Origin: Collimonas sp. OK412
Lineage (GTDB): Bacteria > Pseudomonadota > Gammaproteobacteria > Burkholderiales > Burkholderiaceae_D
Length of the DNA: 64,000 nt
Direction: 5' to 3'
Assembly (NCBI RefSeq): GCF_900112135.1
Contig: NZ_FOLC01000019.1
Location: forward strand, 1-64,000
Shown: piece by piece, positions 26,879-36,498 of the stretch
Layout: the number at the start of each line of letters is the position of its first letter
Numbering within the stretch: the first letter of the stretch is position 1
Program-made: the position numbers and the translations under genes
Notes under the pieces: model-generated
The model's database searches: none
What the model was told of the DNA's origin: nothing
What the model saw: the letters and a program-made list of their open reading frames with translations, nothing else

Positions 26879-27759
26879 TTGCAGACATGCCGGCGGGAGC
26901 CGAGATGCGGCTGGCAGCACCTGGCAAAGCTACCGCGGGCGGCAGCCTGACGCGCGGGTTATCCAAGGCATTCGGCTGGCTGGGCCTGGCGCTGCTGGTG
27001 ACGGTGGCGCTGTTCCCGGTGCTGTGGGCGTTGCTCAATTCGCTCAAGGAATTGATGGATATCGTCTCGCCGACGCCGCGCTTCCTGTTCCGGCCGACGC
27101 TGGACAACTATCGGCAGGTGCTGCACACGCCGGAAGTGCTGTCCGGCTTGTACAACAGCATCCTGGTGGTGGGCGCCGCGGTAGGGCTGGGGGCGTTGCT
27201 GGGGGTGCCTGCCGCTTACGCCATTGCCCGTTATCCATTCCGCCGGCGCGACGATGTCCAGTTCTTCGTGCTGTCGCTGCGCTTCCTGCCGCCGGTGGCG
27301 GTGGCGATTCCGCTGATGGCGGTCTGGATCGACCTGGGCGTCTACGACACCCGTTTTTCACTGATCGTGACCTATCTCCTGACCACCTTGTCGACCATCA
27401 TCTGGCTCTCGATCCCGGCCTTCCAGCGGGTCCCGCGCGAAGTCGAGGAAGCCGCGACCATCGACGGCTACGGACCGTATGCGGTGTTCTGGCGGATTGC
27501 CTTGCCGATCGCGTCCAAGACCTTGCTGGGCGGCGTTGTATTCAGCTTCGTGCTGGTCTGGAACGAACTGATGATGGCGCTGACCCTGACCTCGCAGCAG
27601 GCCGCGACGCTGCCGGTGATCGCCGCCACTTTCACCTCGATGGGGCAGGAAGTGCCGTGGGGCGTGGTCAACGCTTCCACTGTATTGCTGGCATTGCCGC
27701 CGCTGGTATTCCTCGGTTTGCTGAGCCAGCTGCTCAATTCCATGCTCAAGCATCGCTGA
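26866..27759 (+). CDS. Polyol ABC transporter permease 2
   Basis: 297 residues, MalG/SmoG-type. A charged N-terminal tail of about 35 residues precedes the first helix ('WLGLALLVTVALFPVLWALL'), and the EAA loop is 'EEAATIDGYGPYAVFWRIAL'. The start at 26866 overlaps the end of the first permease by 13 bases. With permease 1 it forms the membrane channel that receives substrate from the binding protein and is energised by the ATPase encoded at 28871. Confidence 0.9.
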   Translation: MARIIADMPAGAEMRLAAPGKATAGGSLTRGLSKAFGWLGLALLVTVALFPVLWALLNSLKELMDIVSPTPRFLFRPTLDNYRQVLHTPEVLSGLYNSILVVGAAVGLGALLGVPAAYAIARYPFRRRDDVQFFVLSLRFLPPVAVAIPLMAVWIDLGVYDTRFSLIVTYLLTTLSTIIWLSIPAFQRVPREVEEAATIDGYGPYAVFWRIALPIASKTLLGGVVFSFVLVWNELMMALTLTSQQAATLPVIAATFTSMGQEVPWGVVNASTVLLALPPLVFLGLLSQLLNSMLKHR

Positions 27760-27831
27760 GCTTTGCGTAAGACCAGAAAAAAAAACGGAGCAGCGCCGTC
27801 TCGCTGCGCTAACAAGATAATGGAGTAGATG

Positions 27832-28866
27832 ATGAAAGCCCTGGTTCTCGAAAAACAGCATGACATCCGGTTGCGCGAGATTGACTTGCCTCTGGCCATC
27901 GGTCCGCGCGACGTCAAGATCAAGATTCATACGGTCGGCGTCTGCGGCAGCGACGTCCATTATTATCAGCACGGCAATATCGGTTCCTTCGTGGTGCATG
28001 AACCGATGGTGCTGGGACATGAAGCCGCCGGCGTGGTGACCGAAATCGGCGCCGACGTCAGGCACCTGCAGGTAGGCGACCGCGTCTGCATGGAGCCCGG
28101 CGTGCCGGATTTCGAATCGAAGGCGGTCCGGCTCGGCCTCTATAACCTCGATCCGGCCGTGCGCTTCTGGGCGACGCCGCCGATCCACGGTTGCCTGACG
28201 CCGTTTGTCTCGCATCCGGCCGCGTTTACTTTCAAGCTACCGGACAATGTCAGCTTCGCCGAAGGCGCCATCGTCGAACCGCTGGCGATCGGCCTGCAGG
28301 CCGCCACCAAGGCCAGGATCAAGCCGGGCGACCTGGCGGTGGTGATGGGCGCAGGCACCATCGGCATGATGACGGCGCTGGCGGCGCTGGCCGGGGGCTG
28401 CAGCCGGGTGGTGATCTGCGACCTGGTGCAGGAAAAACTGGACCTGATCCACGCCTATCCCGGCATCACCACGGTCAATTTGCGCCAGCAATCGCTGCTG
28501 GAAACCGTGATTGGCCTGAGCGGCGAGTGGGGCGCCGATATCGTGTTCGAAGCCAGCGGCAGCGACAAGGCTTACGACGGCATCTTCGACCTGTTGTGCC
28601 CGGGCGGCTGCCTGGTGCTGGTGGGTCTGCCGGCTGACAAGGTGGCGATCGACATCGTGGCGCTCCTGGCCAAGGAAATCCGCATCGAATCGGTGTTCCG
28701 CTATGCCAATATCTTCCCGCGCGCACTGGCCCTGATCGCTTCCGGCAAGATCAATGTCAAGCCATTCATTTCGCGCTCGTTCAAATTCGCCGACGGCGTC
28801 GCCGCCTTCGACGCGGCCGCCAGCGGCAATCCGCACGACGTCAAGATCCAGATCGAATTGGAGTAG
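27832..28866 (+). CDS. Xylitol/polyol 2-dehydrogenase (medium-chain, zinc)
   Basis: 344 residues; of two consecutive ATGs the second (27832) has GGAG at the better distance. The catalytic zinc site is seen as Cys38 in '[13 protein letters not shown]', His63-Glu64 in 'LGHEAAGVV' and a Glu in '[10 protein letters not shown]'. The NAD loop is '[10 protein letters not shown]' (residues of about 171-180). The loop that holds four Cys for a structural zinc in many relatives has none here ('[20 protein letters not shown]'). Oxidation of xylitol or D-arabitol at C2/C4 gives D-xylulose, the substrate of the kinase encoded at 30908. Confidence 0.88.
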   Translation: MKALVLEKQHDIRLREIDLPLAIGPRDVKIKIHTVGVCGSDVHYYQHGNIGSFVVHEPMVLGHEAAGVVTEIGADVRHLQVGDRVCMEPGVPDFESKAVRLGLYNLDPAVRFWATPPIHGCLTPFVSHPAAFTFKLPDNVSFAEGAIVEPLAIGLQAATKARIKPGDLAVVMGAGTIGMMTALAALAGGCSRVVICDLVQEKLDLIHAYPGITTVNLRQQSLLETVIGLSGEWGADIVFEASGSDKAYDGIFDLLCPGGCLVLVGLPADKVAIDIVALLAKEIRIESVFRYANIFPRALALIASGKINVKPFISRSFKFADGVAAFDAAASGNPHDVKIQIELE

Positions 28867-28870
28867 CACC

Positions 28871-29962
28871 ATGGCCAGCATTGTTTGCGACAAATTGGTA
28901 AAGCATTATGAAGGCAATCCGGTAGTCCACGATTTCAGCATGGAGATTGCGGACGCTGAATTCATCGTGCTGCTCGGCCCCTCCGGCTGCGGCAAATCGA
29001 CCATCCTGCGCATGATGGCGGGGCTGGAAGAAATCAGCGACGGCGCCTTGCATATCGGCGCCAGGCAGGTGAATGACTTGCCGCCGCGCGAACGCGATAT
29101 CGCGATGGTGTTCCAGAATTACGCCCTGTATCCGCACATGACGGTGTACGACAACATGGCCTTCGGCCTGCGCCGCCTCAAGACGCCGGAGAGCGAGATC
29201 AGCGAGCGGGTCAGGCTGGTAGCGCAGATGCTCAGCCTGGAGCCGCTGCTGGAGCGCAAGCCGAAGCAGATGTCTGGCGGCCAGCAGCAGCGGGTGGCGA
29301 TCGGCCGCGCCATGATCAAGACGCCGGCGGTATTCCTGTTCGACGAGCCGCTCTCCAACCTGGACGCCAAGCTGCGCGCTCAGCTGCGCGGCGACATCAA
29401 GCGCCTGCACCGGCAATTGGCGACTACCTCGGTCTACGTTACCCACGACCAGCTGGAAGCGATGACGCTGGCTGACCGCATCGTGCTTCTGAAAGCGGGA
29501 CGGATCGAGCAGGTCGGCACGCCGGCGGAAATTTACAACCACCCGGTATCCAGGTTCGCCGCCGGATTCATCGGCACGCCGGCCATGAATTTCATCGATT
29601 GCGTCGCCAGCCATGAGGATGGGATGACCGTGCTGGACAGCGGCCAAGCCCGGTGGCGCCTGCCGCAATCCTTGTTTGCCATCGGCGACGGCCAATCCGT
29701 GGTGCTCGGAGTACGGCCCAACCACATGTTCACCACCAGCGCCGGCGACCAGCAGGTTGAAATACTGGGGCAGGTCGACCTGGTGGAACTGCTCGGGGCT
29801 GAATCGCTGGTCAGCCTGCTGCATGCCGGGCGCGAAATCACTGCGCTGGTGCCGGCCAACCGTTGCCCGCGGATGGGGGAGCAAGTATGCTTTAATGTCT
29901 CGATGAACGACCTGCATGTGTTCGATGCAGAGACAGGTCGCAGCCTGGTATTGCGCCATTGA
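28871..29962 (+). CDS. Polyol ABC transporter ATP-binding protein (UgpC/MalK type)
   Basis: 363 residues from 28871, four bases after the dehydrogenase stop. Walker A is GPSGCGKST, the signature motif MSGGQQQRVAIGRAM, Walker B VFLFDEPLSNLDA, and the switch His lies in 'VTHDQLEAM'. The C-terminal third is the TOBE/OB regulatory domain of sugar importers ('FIGTPAMNFIDC', 'VVLGVRPNHM'). It drives the permeases encoded at 26000-27759. The dehydrogenase gene sits between permease 2 and this gene, as in several SmoEFGK-like polyol operons. Confidence 0.93.
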   Translation: MASIVCDKLVKHYEGNPVVHDFSMEIADAEFIVLLGPSGCGKSTILRMMAGLEEISDGALHIGARQVNDLPPRERDIAMVFQNYALYPHMTVYDNMAFGLRRLKTPESEISERVRLVAQMLSLEPLLERKPKQMSGGQQQRVAIGRAMIKTPAVFLFDEPLSNLDAKLRAQLRGDIKRLHRQLATTSVYVTHDQLEAMTLADRIVLLKAGRIEQVGTPAEIYNHPVSRFAAGFIGTPAMNFIDCVASHEDGMTVLDSGQARWRLPQSLFAIGDGQSVVLGVRPNHMFTTSAGDQQVEILGQVDLVELLGAESLVSLLHAGREITALVPANRCPRMGEQVCFNVSMNDLHVFDAETGRSLVLRH

Positions 29963-29999
29963 TATTTATTGGCTACAGGCAACAACAGGAGACGACACC

Positions 30000-30890
30000 A
30001 TGCAGCCAGACCTTGAGCTTATCCAGAAAGTGCAGTACCAGTCGTTCCGCGTCTGGTCCCATGGTTATCCGCACCAGGTGGCGCGCTGGCACTATCATCC
30101 CGAGTACGAGCTGCACTATCTGCGCGAGACCCGCGGCAAGATGTTTGTCGGCGACTACATCGGCGATTGCGGGCCGGGCAACCTGGTGTTCACCGGCCCC
30201 AACATTCCGCACAACTGGGTGAGCGAACTGGCGCCCGGCGCCAGCGTGGCGGAGCGCGACCTGGTGCTGCAGTTCGGCGCCGAATTCATGCAGGATTGCA
30301 TGGCGCTGTTTCCCGAATTCGGCCAGGTGCAGAACCTGCTCGACGAGGCGCGCCTTGGCGTCCAGTTCGGCAAGGAAGCGGAGGTGCGCGCACACGAAAC
30401 CTTGAGCGCCATGCTCAACGCCAGCGATACCCGGCGCGTGGTCTTGTTCCTCGATTTGCTGGATTTCCTGTCGCATGCGCCGCGCGTGCGGCTGGCCAGC
30501 CCCAGTTATGACCCCAGCATCGACCAGCGCCGCAACGCCGTCATCAACCAGGTGCTGGCGTATATCCTGGAAAACTACACCGCTGACCTGAGGGAAGCCG
30601 ACGTTGCCGAGCTGGCGCGCATGGCCGGCGCCGCCTTCTCGCGCTTCTTCCGCAAAAATACCGGACTGACCTTCGTCCAGTACGTCAACCACCTGCGGCT
30701 CAACCGCGCCTGCGAACTGTTGATGAACAGCGAGCTGTCGGTGACCGATATCTGTTACCGGGTGGGCTTCAATAACGTTTCCCATTTCAATCACCAGTTC
30801 TTGCAGAAAAAACAGATGTCGCCGTCCAAGTTCAGGGCCTGCCACCTGACGCAAGGCAGCTGCGGAACCAGTCAGTCTGCAACCCAATAA
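30000..30890 (+). CDS. AraC-family activator of the polyol operon
   Basis: 296 residues from 30000. The N-terminal cupin sensor contains 'HQVARWHYHPEYELHYL' and 'PGNLVFTGPNIPHNWVSE'. Two helix-turn-helix motifs follow near the end: 'DVAELARMAGAAFSRFFRKN' and 'VTDICYRVGFNNVSHFNHQF', then 'KKQMSPSKFR'. It is placed inside the polyol operon between the transport ATPase and the kinase, so it most likely senses the polyol or xylulose and activates the promoter ahead of 24655. The inverted repeat at 24506-24555 is a candidate site. Confidence 0.92.
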   Translation: MQPDLELIQKVQYQSFRVWSHGYPHQVARWHYHPEYELHYLRETRGKMFVGDYIGDCGPGNLVFTGPNIPHNWVSELAPGASVAERDLVLQFGAEFMQDCMALFPEFGQVQNLLDEARLGVQFGKEAEVRAHETLSAMLNASDTRRVVLFLDLLDFLSHAPRVRLASPSYDPSIDQRRNAVINQVLAYILENYTADLREADVAELARMAGAAFSRFFRKNTGLTFVQYVNHLRLNRACELLMNSELSVTDICYRVGFNNVSHFNHQFLQKKQMSPSKFRACHLTQGSCGTSQSATQ

Positions 30891-30907
30891 AAAAGAAGGA
30901 TTCATTC

Positions 30908-32383
30908 ATGTACCTGGGAATCGACCTCGGCACTTCCGAGATCAAAGCCATGCTGGTGGATGGCGGCAACAAAGCGATCGCCAGCAGCGCCGTCAAGCAG
31001 GCCATCAGCCGGCCTTATCCGCTGTGGTCGGAACAAAGTCCCGAAAACTGGTGGCAAGCGACCTGCGACGCCCTGGAGCAATTGCGGGCAGCGGCGCCGG
31101 CGGCATTTGCCGCGGTGCGCGCGATCGGCGTCTCGGGCCAGATGCACGGCGCGGTCCTGCTCGATGCGCGCCATCGTGTGCTGCGGCCGGCGATCCTGTG
31201 GAACGATAGCCGCTCTTTCGCCGAATGCATCGAACTGGAAGCACTGGTGCCGGAATCGCGCCAGATCACCGGCAACCTGGCGATGCCGGGTTTCACCGCA
31301 CCCAAGCTGCTGTGGCTGCAAAAACATGAGCCGGCCGTGTTCCGCAGCATCTCCAAGGTGCTGCTGCCAAAGGATTACCTGGTCTACCGCCTTACGGGTG
31401 AACTGGTGTCGGACATGTCGGATGCCGCAGGCACCTTGTGGCTGGATGTCGCCCGGCGCGACTGGTCTGAGCGCATGCTGGAGGCGACCGGCCTGGGCCG
31501 CGAGCAGATGCCGGCCTTGATCGAGGGGCGCGACGTGGCCGGCCAGCTGAAGGACGACCTGGCTCGCCAGTGGGGCTTCAGCGGCAACGTGCTGGTAGCC
31601 GGCGGCGCCGGCGACAATGCTGCCGCGGCAGTCGGGGTGGGGGCCGTGGCCCCCGGCAGCGCCGTGGTGTCGCTCGGCAGCTCGGGCGTGATATTCGTCT
31701 CGAACGATCATTTTTCGCCGAATCCGGCGCAGGCGATGCACGCTTTCTGCCACGCCTTGCCGCAGCGCTGGTGCCAGATGAGCGTGACGCTGGCCGCCAC
31801 CACCAGCCTGTCATGGGCTACGCGGCTGACCGGGCACAGCAGCGAAGCGGCGTTTGCGCGGCTGGCGGAAGACACCGTTATCGAAACGGCGCCGATTTTC
31901 CTGCCCTACCTGAACGGCGAACGTACGCCGCACAACAATGCCCAGGCCAGCGGCATGTTCTTCGGCCTGAGCTCGAATACCGATGCCGCTGCGATTGCCT
32001 ATAGCGTGATGGAAGGCGTGGCATTCTCGCTGGCCGACGGCTACGCAGCGCTAGGCACGGCGGGCACTCGCATCAGCCAGGCCGTATTCGTCGGCGGCGG
32101 CGCCCGCAGCCGCTTCTGGGGCTCGCTGGTAGCCTCGTCCTGCGGCTTTGCGCTGCAGCGGCCGGTGGATGGCGACCTTGGCGGCGCCTTCGGTGCGGCC
32201 CGGCTGGCGCGCATGGCGGCTACCGGCGAAGCGGCGGAGGTGGTGTGCAGCAGCTTGCCGGGGGATGAGCTGATTGTGCCGTCCGCCACGCTGGCGGCGC
32301 GCCTCAAGCCGCGCTATGAACGTTACAAACGCTTGTACCTGGCGACGAATGACAGCGCGCTGCAACAGCCGCGGGCGGACTGA
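30908..32383 (+). CDS. xylB: Xylulokinase
   Basis: 491 residues, FGGY-family kinase. The N-terminal ATPase-fold motif is 'YLGIDLGTSEIKAMLVD', substrate contacts lie in 'GVSGQMHGAVLLD' and 'ILWNDSR', the phosphate loop in 'GGAGDNAAAAVGVG', and the C-terminal signature in 'VFVGGGARSRFWGSLVAS'. The QMHG pattern is specific for D-xylulokinases among FGGY enzymes. It phosphorylates D-xylulose to xylulose 5-phosphate, which enters the pentose phosphate pathway. It is the last gene of the operon and fixes its likely substrates as xylitol or D-arabitol and not sorbitol or mannitol, whose ketose product is fructose. Confidence 0.92.
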   Translation: MYLGIDLGTSEIKAMLVDGGNKAIASSAVKQAISRPYPLWSEQSPENWWQATCDALEQLRAAAPAAFAAVRAIGVSGQMHGAVLLDARHRVLRPAILWNDSRSFAECIELEALVPESRQITGNLAMPGFTAPKLLWLQKHEPAVFRSISKVLLPKDYLVYRLTGELVSDMSDAAGTLWLDVARRDWSERMLEATGLGREQMPALIEGRDVAGQLKDDLARQWGFSGNVLVAGGAGDNAAAAVGVGAVAPGSAVVSLGSSGVIFVSNDHFSPNPAQAMHAFCHALPQRWCQMSVTLAATTSLSWATRLTGHSSEAAFARLAEDTVIETAPIFLPYLNGERTPHNNAQASGMFFGLSSNTDAAAIAYSVMEGVAFSLADGYAALGTAGTRISQAVFVGGGARSRFWGSLVASSCGFALQRPVDGDLGGAFGAARLARMAATGEAAEVVCSSLPGDELIVPSATLAARLKPRYERYKRLYLATNDSALQQPRAD

Positions 32384-32400
32384 ACCGGATGCCGGTATCA

Positions 32401-32442
32401 CAGGCGGCAACCCCGGATCAGTTGGTACCTGGCCGCCGCCTG
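32401..32442. terminator. Candidate shared hairpin between convergent xylB and msrB
   Basis: CAGGCGGC (32401-32408) pairs with GCCGCCTG (32435-32442) around 26 bases, in the 73-base gap between two convergent genes. No T run follows on either side, so its use as a terminator is only probable from position. Confidence 0.35.
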
Positions 32443-32456
32443 CTGAACTTGCAATT

Positions 32457-33059
32457 TTATGCGCGGGCGACAAATCGCATGGCTGCCGAGTTCATGCAAT
32501 AGCGCAGGCCGGTCGGCTTGGGGCCATCGTCAAATACGTGCCCCAGATGGGCATCGCACAGACGGCAAGATACCGCCGTGCGCTGCATGCCAAAACTACG
32601 GTCGGTTTCACTGACAACGTTAGCTGCTGAAATCGGCTGCCAGAAACTCGGCCAGCCGGTGCCCGATTCGAACTTGGTTCTGGAGTCGAATACCGCGGTA
32701 TCGCAACAGATGCAACGATACAAGCCATCGTTGTGGTTATTCCAGTCTTTGCCGGTAAACGGCCGTTCCGTTCCTGCCTGACGCGTAACCAGATAGGAAA
32801 TCTCGGGGAGCTGCTTGCGCCAGTCCGCGTCCGTCTTTACCAGTTTGGGGAGGCGGACCGTCTTGTCGCGTTTTCCCGCGGGAGAAAACAGATCGATGGT
32901 CACTTCGGTGCTCGGGTTTGCAGCGGCCAGCGGCGCCGCTGCGGCTCGGCCCAGCAAGCTGCTGGCCGCGACGGCGCCCAAGCTCATTTTCATGAACAAA
33001 CGGCGCTGGGCATTCGGCGCGGCTGCGCCGGCCTTTGCCTTTTTATCCGGGATATTCAT
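32457..33059 (-). CDS. msrB: Exported methionine-R-sulfoxide reductase MsrB
   Basis: 200 residues. An unusual N-terminus carries a twin-arginine-like signal (QRRLFMKMSLGAVAASSLLG) cleaved near AAAAP. The MsrB domain follows: zinc Cys at about 116/119 ('YRCICCDTAVF') and 165/168 ('CRLCDAHLGHVFDDGP'), the substrate strand 'ESGTGWPSFWQP' and the catalytic Cys188 in 'RYCMNSAAMRF'. It reduces the R-form of methionine sulfoxide in exported proteins. It lies eight bases after dipZ on the same strand, whose thioredoxin-like domain is the likely electron donor. Confidence 0.93.
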   Translation of the reverse strand: MNIPDKKAKAGAAAPNAQRRLFMKMSLGAVAASSLLGRAAAAPLAAANPSTEVTIDLFSPAGKRDKTVRLPKLVKTDADWRKQLPEISYLVTRQAGTERPFTGKDWNNHNDGLYRCICCDTAVFDSRTKFESGTGWPSFWQPISAANVVSETDRSFGMQRTAVSCRLCDAHLGHVFDDGPKPTGLRYCMNSAAMRFVARA

Positions 33060-33067
33060 ATCGCCTC

Positions 33068-34834
33068 CTATCCAAAAGTGAATGCGAACGCTTGGGCGCC
33101 GCCATCGAGAAATTCGATGGAAAAGGTGTGTTCGCCGACATTGCCTGTTTGCCTGATCAGCTGATAGAGCCGTTGTTCGCTGACTGTGCCGTCGCCTTTG
33201 TCATCGATGTCAGCGCCGTGCGACTGCATAGGCGGCTGGCCGTCAAGCGTGACGCGAAACCGCACCGGCTTTCCGTCGGCGCCGGGACCAATCACCAGAT
33301 GCAGGTCGCGCGCATAAAAGCGGAAAGAGATCTTGCCGGTCCCGCCGGCCAGCATGGCTTTCTCCCTATCGACTTGCCACTTGCCGTCCAGCCCCCACTG
33401 ATTGCGCGCCAAGGGCTTGGACAAGCGGTATTCAGCCACATGGTCCGGCTGAAGCTCCGGCACTGCCGCGAAGTTGTCGGCACGCTCATAACCCAGGTAG
33501 GTTTCGGGCGACTGCATGTGCTCGCTGTCGGCTGCGGCTTGCACGCCGCCGGCATCGATCGATGCACCCGGCGCGGGAAGGTTCTTTGCACCGGCGTCAA
33601 TCAGAAGCTGGCGGATCAGCATTTCCGATTCGTCATAGTTGCCTTCGCCGAAATGATGGCCTCGGATCCGGCCTTGCGCGTCGATAAAGTAATGCGCCGG
33701 CCAATACTGGTTATTGAAGGACTGCCAGATGCTGAAGTTGTTGTCCAGCGCGACGGGATAGCCGATTTTCATTTCATTGACCGCGCGCTGCACGTTCTTC
33801 ACGTCTTTTTCAAAGGCGAATTCAGGAGCGTGGACGCCTAGCACGACCAGGCCGTAGTCTTTGTATTTCTCGCTCCAGGCTTTGACGTAAGGAAGGGAGC
33901 GCAGGCAATTGATGCAAGAGTAAGTCCAGAAATCGACCACGACGACTTTCCCGCGCAATGCCTCTGGCGTCAGCGGCGCCGAGTTGATCCATGCCGTGGC
34001 GCCGGCCAACGAAGGGAGCTGGCCCTCAACGCCCGGATCTCGATGTTCCCCTGCGCTGCTCATCATGGCGTTGCCGCCGCTCATGGCGATGGGAGCCTCG
34101 TCGGCAGCTGTGGGCTTGATCCGTTGAATCAGGGATTGTTCCAGGCGGTTGGTGCTGTTGAGCGACAAGCGCGTCAGGACATCGGTGTCCCAGCCGGCGG
34201 CAATGGCGACGACAGCCAGCAGGATCGCCACGCCCAGGCCGCGCCGGATCCATTCGCCCGCGCCCAGGGATTGTTTCATCAGCGTGAAGAGACGGCCGCC
34301 GATCAGCAATGCGGCGCCAAGCGATGTTGCCGCACCAGCCGCATAGGCAAACAACAATAGCGAAGTGTGCGTATTCGGACCGGAAATGGCCGCGCCGGTG
34401 AGCACCAGCCCCAGGATAGGGCCGGCGCAGGGCGCCCACAACAGGCCGGTGGCGATACCCAGCAGGAACGCCCGCACCGCGCCGGAACCGCCCTGGTTAT
34501 CCGATGCGCCTTGCACCAGGCGATTTCCCAGCGAGACGAATGGTTTCGCAACGATATCGGCCAGGCGCTTGGACAACAGCGTCAGCGCGAATGCCGCAAG
34601 CATGATGAGCGCCAGCACGCGGCCATATTGATTGATATGCACAGCCCAGGCGCCGCCTACCGCCGCCAGCGACGCGATGCCGGCGAAGGTTGCGGCCATG
34701 CCGACCAGCATCGGCAGGCCGGACCGCAGGAACGGCTGTTCCGCACGGGCGAACACGAAAGGCAAAACCGGCAGGATGCAAGGGCTGAGAATGGTCAGCA
34801 CGCCGCCAAGGAACACCAGCAAAAACAAGATCAT
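33068..34834 (-). CDS. dipZ: DipZ: CcdA-like membrane domain fused to thioredoxin
   Basis: 588 residues. Residues 1-215 form a DsbD/CcdA-type membrane domain with two conserved Cys (Cys19 in 'LSPCILPVLPF', Cys136 in 'APCAGP') that carry electrons across the membrane. A periplasmic TlpA/thioredoxin domain follows with Cys307 and Cys310 in 'FWTYSCINCLRS' and 'VVLGVHAPEF'. The last 150 residues are the beta-sandwich typical of DipZ. Electrons from cytoplasmic thioredoxin would reach periplasmic partners; the adjacent exported MsrB is the obvious one. The two-gene unit is a periplasmic oxidative-damage repair system. Confidence 0.92.
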   Translation of the reverse strand: MILFLLVFLGGVLTILSPCILPVLPFVFARAEQPFLRSGLPMLVGMAATFAGIASLAAVGGAWAVHINQYGRVLALIMLAAFALTLLSKRLADIVAKPFVSLGNRLVQGASDNQGGSGAVRAFLLGIATGLLWAPCAGPILGLVLTGAAISGPNTHTSLLLFAYAAGAATSLGAALLIGGRLFTLMKQSLGAGEWIRRGLGVAILLAVVAIAAGWDTDVLTRLSLNSTNRLEQSLIQRIKPTAADEAPIAMSGGNAMMSSAGEHRDPGVEGQLPSLAGATAWINSAPLTPEALRGKVVVVDFWTYSCINCLRSLPYVKAWSEKYKDYGLVVLGVHAPEFAFEKDVKNVQRAVNEMKIGYPVALDNNFSIWQSFNNQYWPAHYFIDAQGRIRGHHFGEGNYDESEMLIRQLLIDAGAKNLPAPGASIDAGGVQAAADSEHMQSPETYLGYERADNFAAVPELQPDHVAEYRLSKPLARNQWGLDGKWQVDREKAMLAGGTGKISFRFYARDLHLVIGPGADGKPVRFRVTLDGQPPMQSHGADIDDKGDGTVSEQRLYQLIRQTGNVGEHTFSIEFLDGGAQAFAFTFG

Positions 34835-35184
34835 TTTTTCTCCGTTATCAACGCCATCAGCATCGTGTCAGCTGCGGCAATGCAGTCTTTCAGTGTTTTC
34901 TGGACTACAACAGGTTAGTCGCCGGTTCCGCCAAGTCATTACAACAATATTCTGCGCCGAATGGCGCGCGACGTTGAGGGCGGATCCGATAATTGCACCG
35001 AGGGATTCCAGGAAAACAGAGTAGGGCAGGAGGGAGGGCAAATGCATTACAAATGAATGACAATTTGGTCATTCCAAATGGGGCAGGGGGCTATGACTGC
35101 TGCTAGTCATGCGTGAGCCTAGCGCGATAGGTTGTTTCCACGCGTGGAATGCCGCAGGCCCGCATTCACAGGCCTGTGACCGGT

Positions 35185-36387
35185 TTAAGCCTTCTTGAAA
35201 CGGCTGGCCTCTTCCGAACCGGAGGTGGCGTTGCCTTTGCTGTAGGAATGCGCGCCTACCCCCGCAAGCTTGCCGCCTTGGACGATCAGGTACTCGTCGC
35301 GGATCGGCCGGTTTTCGAAATAGCATTCCAGGATTTCCCGGGTGCCTGCCGCATAGCGCGTCTGCGCCGAGAGGCTGGTGCCGGAAATGTGCGGCGTCAT
35401 GCCATGGTGCGGCATGGTGCGCCATGGATGGTCGTTCGGCGGCGGCTGCGGGAACCAGACGTCGCCGGCGTAACCAGCCAGCTGTCCGCTCTCCAGCGCG
35501 CTGACGATGGCGTCGCGGTCGCACAGCTTGCCGCGTGCGGTGTTGATCAGGTAGGCGCCGCGCTTGAAATTTTTCAGCGACTTCTCATTGATCATGTGCT
35601 CCGTTTCCGGATGCAGAGGGCAGTTGAGGGTGATGACGTCGCACACCTTGCTGAGGCTTTCCAGGCTGGAGTGGTAAGTCAGGTTCAACTCTTTTTCCAC
35701 GGACTCAGGCAGGCGGTGGCGGTCCAGGTAATGCAATTTGACGTCGAACGGCTTAAGCAGGCGCAAGACCCGCAAGCCGATGCGGCCAGCGGCGACCGTA
35801 CCGACATTCATGGCTTCGATGTCATAGGAGCGCGCCACGCAATCCGCGATATTCCAGCCGCCCTTGACCACCCAGTTGTAGGACGGAATGTAATTGCGCA
35901 CCTGGGCCAGTATCATCATGACGACGTGCTCGGCCACGCTGTGGCTATTGCAGTAGGTCACTTCGGCGACAGTGATGTTGCGTTCCATCGCAGCTTGCAG
36001 GTCGGTGTGGTCGGAGCCGATGCCGGCCGTGACGATCATTTTCAGTTTCTTGGCTTTGGCGATGCGCTCGGCGGTCATGTATGCCGGCCAGAACGGCTGG
36101 GAAATGACGATCTCGGCATCCGGCAGTTCGCGGTCGAGAACGCTGTTGTCGCCGTCTTTGCTGGAAGTGACCACCAGTTGATGGCCCTGGGCTTCCAGGT
36201 ATTTGCGCAGGCCCAATTCGCCCGAGACGCTCCCCAGCAACGCGCCGGGCTTGAAATCGATGCCTTTCGGCGTAGGCAGGCTTTGCCCATCCGGATAGCG
36301 CTCTGGCTGCGGCAGGTCGTCGCGGGCGTAGGTTTTCGGATAGCCGGTGACCGGGTCGTCATACAGAACACAGACAATTTTTGCCAT
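35185..36387 (-). CDS. NAD-dependent formate dehydrogenase
   Basis: 400 residues from the ATG at 36387 with a strong AGGAGG upstream. The length and text match the Pseudomonas sp. 101 type enzyme: 'KIVCVLYDDPVTGYPKTYAR' at the start, 'VTAGIGSDHTDLQAAMER', 'VAEVTYCNSHSVAEHVVMMI', catalytic Arg in 'INTARGKLCDRDAIV', and 'PHISGTSLSAQTRYAAGTRE' with the catalytic His. The NAD loop reads 'VGTVAAGRIG', with Ala where most dehydrogenases have Gly. It oxidises formate to CO2 with NAD in the cytoplasm and gives NADH. The LysR gene 111 bases upstream on the same strand may regulate it. Confidence 0.94.
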   Translation of the reverse strand: MAKIVCVLYDDPVTGYPKTYARDDLPQPERYPDGQSLPTPKGIDFKPGALLGSVSGELGLRKYLEAQGHQLVVTSSKDGDNSVLDRELPDAEIVISQPFWPAYMTAERIAKAKKLKMIVTAGIGSDHTDLQAAMERNITVAEVTYCNSHSVAEHVVMMILAQVRNYIPSYNWVVKGGWNIADCVARSYDIEAMNVGTVAAGRIGLRVLRLLKPFDVKLHYLDRHRLPESVEKELNLTYHSSLESLSKVCDVITLNCPLHPETEHMINEKSLKNFKRGAYLINTARGKLCDRDAIVSALESGQLAGYAGDVWFPQPPPNDHPWRTMPHHGMTPHISGTSLSAQTRYAAGTREILECYFENRPIRDEYLIVQGGKLAGVGAHSYSKGNATSGSEEASRFKKA

Positions 36388-36498
36388 TTGAATCCTCCTG
36401 GTAGGTTTATGTCGTAGCCGTTGCTGGTTTTCAAGCAAGGGGACATGGAGGATTCTGGGCGGTTCGCCGTCAACGATCCAATACCGTAAAGCAATCGT

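Noticed and set aside
35167-35178. CACAGGCCTGTG palindrome after the formate dehydrogenase gene as a terminator
   Set aside because: No loop, no T run, and it is only 12 bases; a perfect palindrome of this size can occur by chance.
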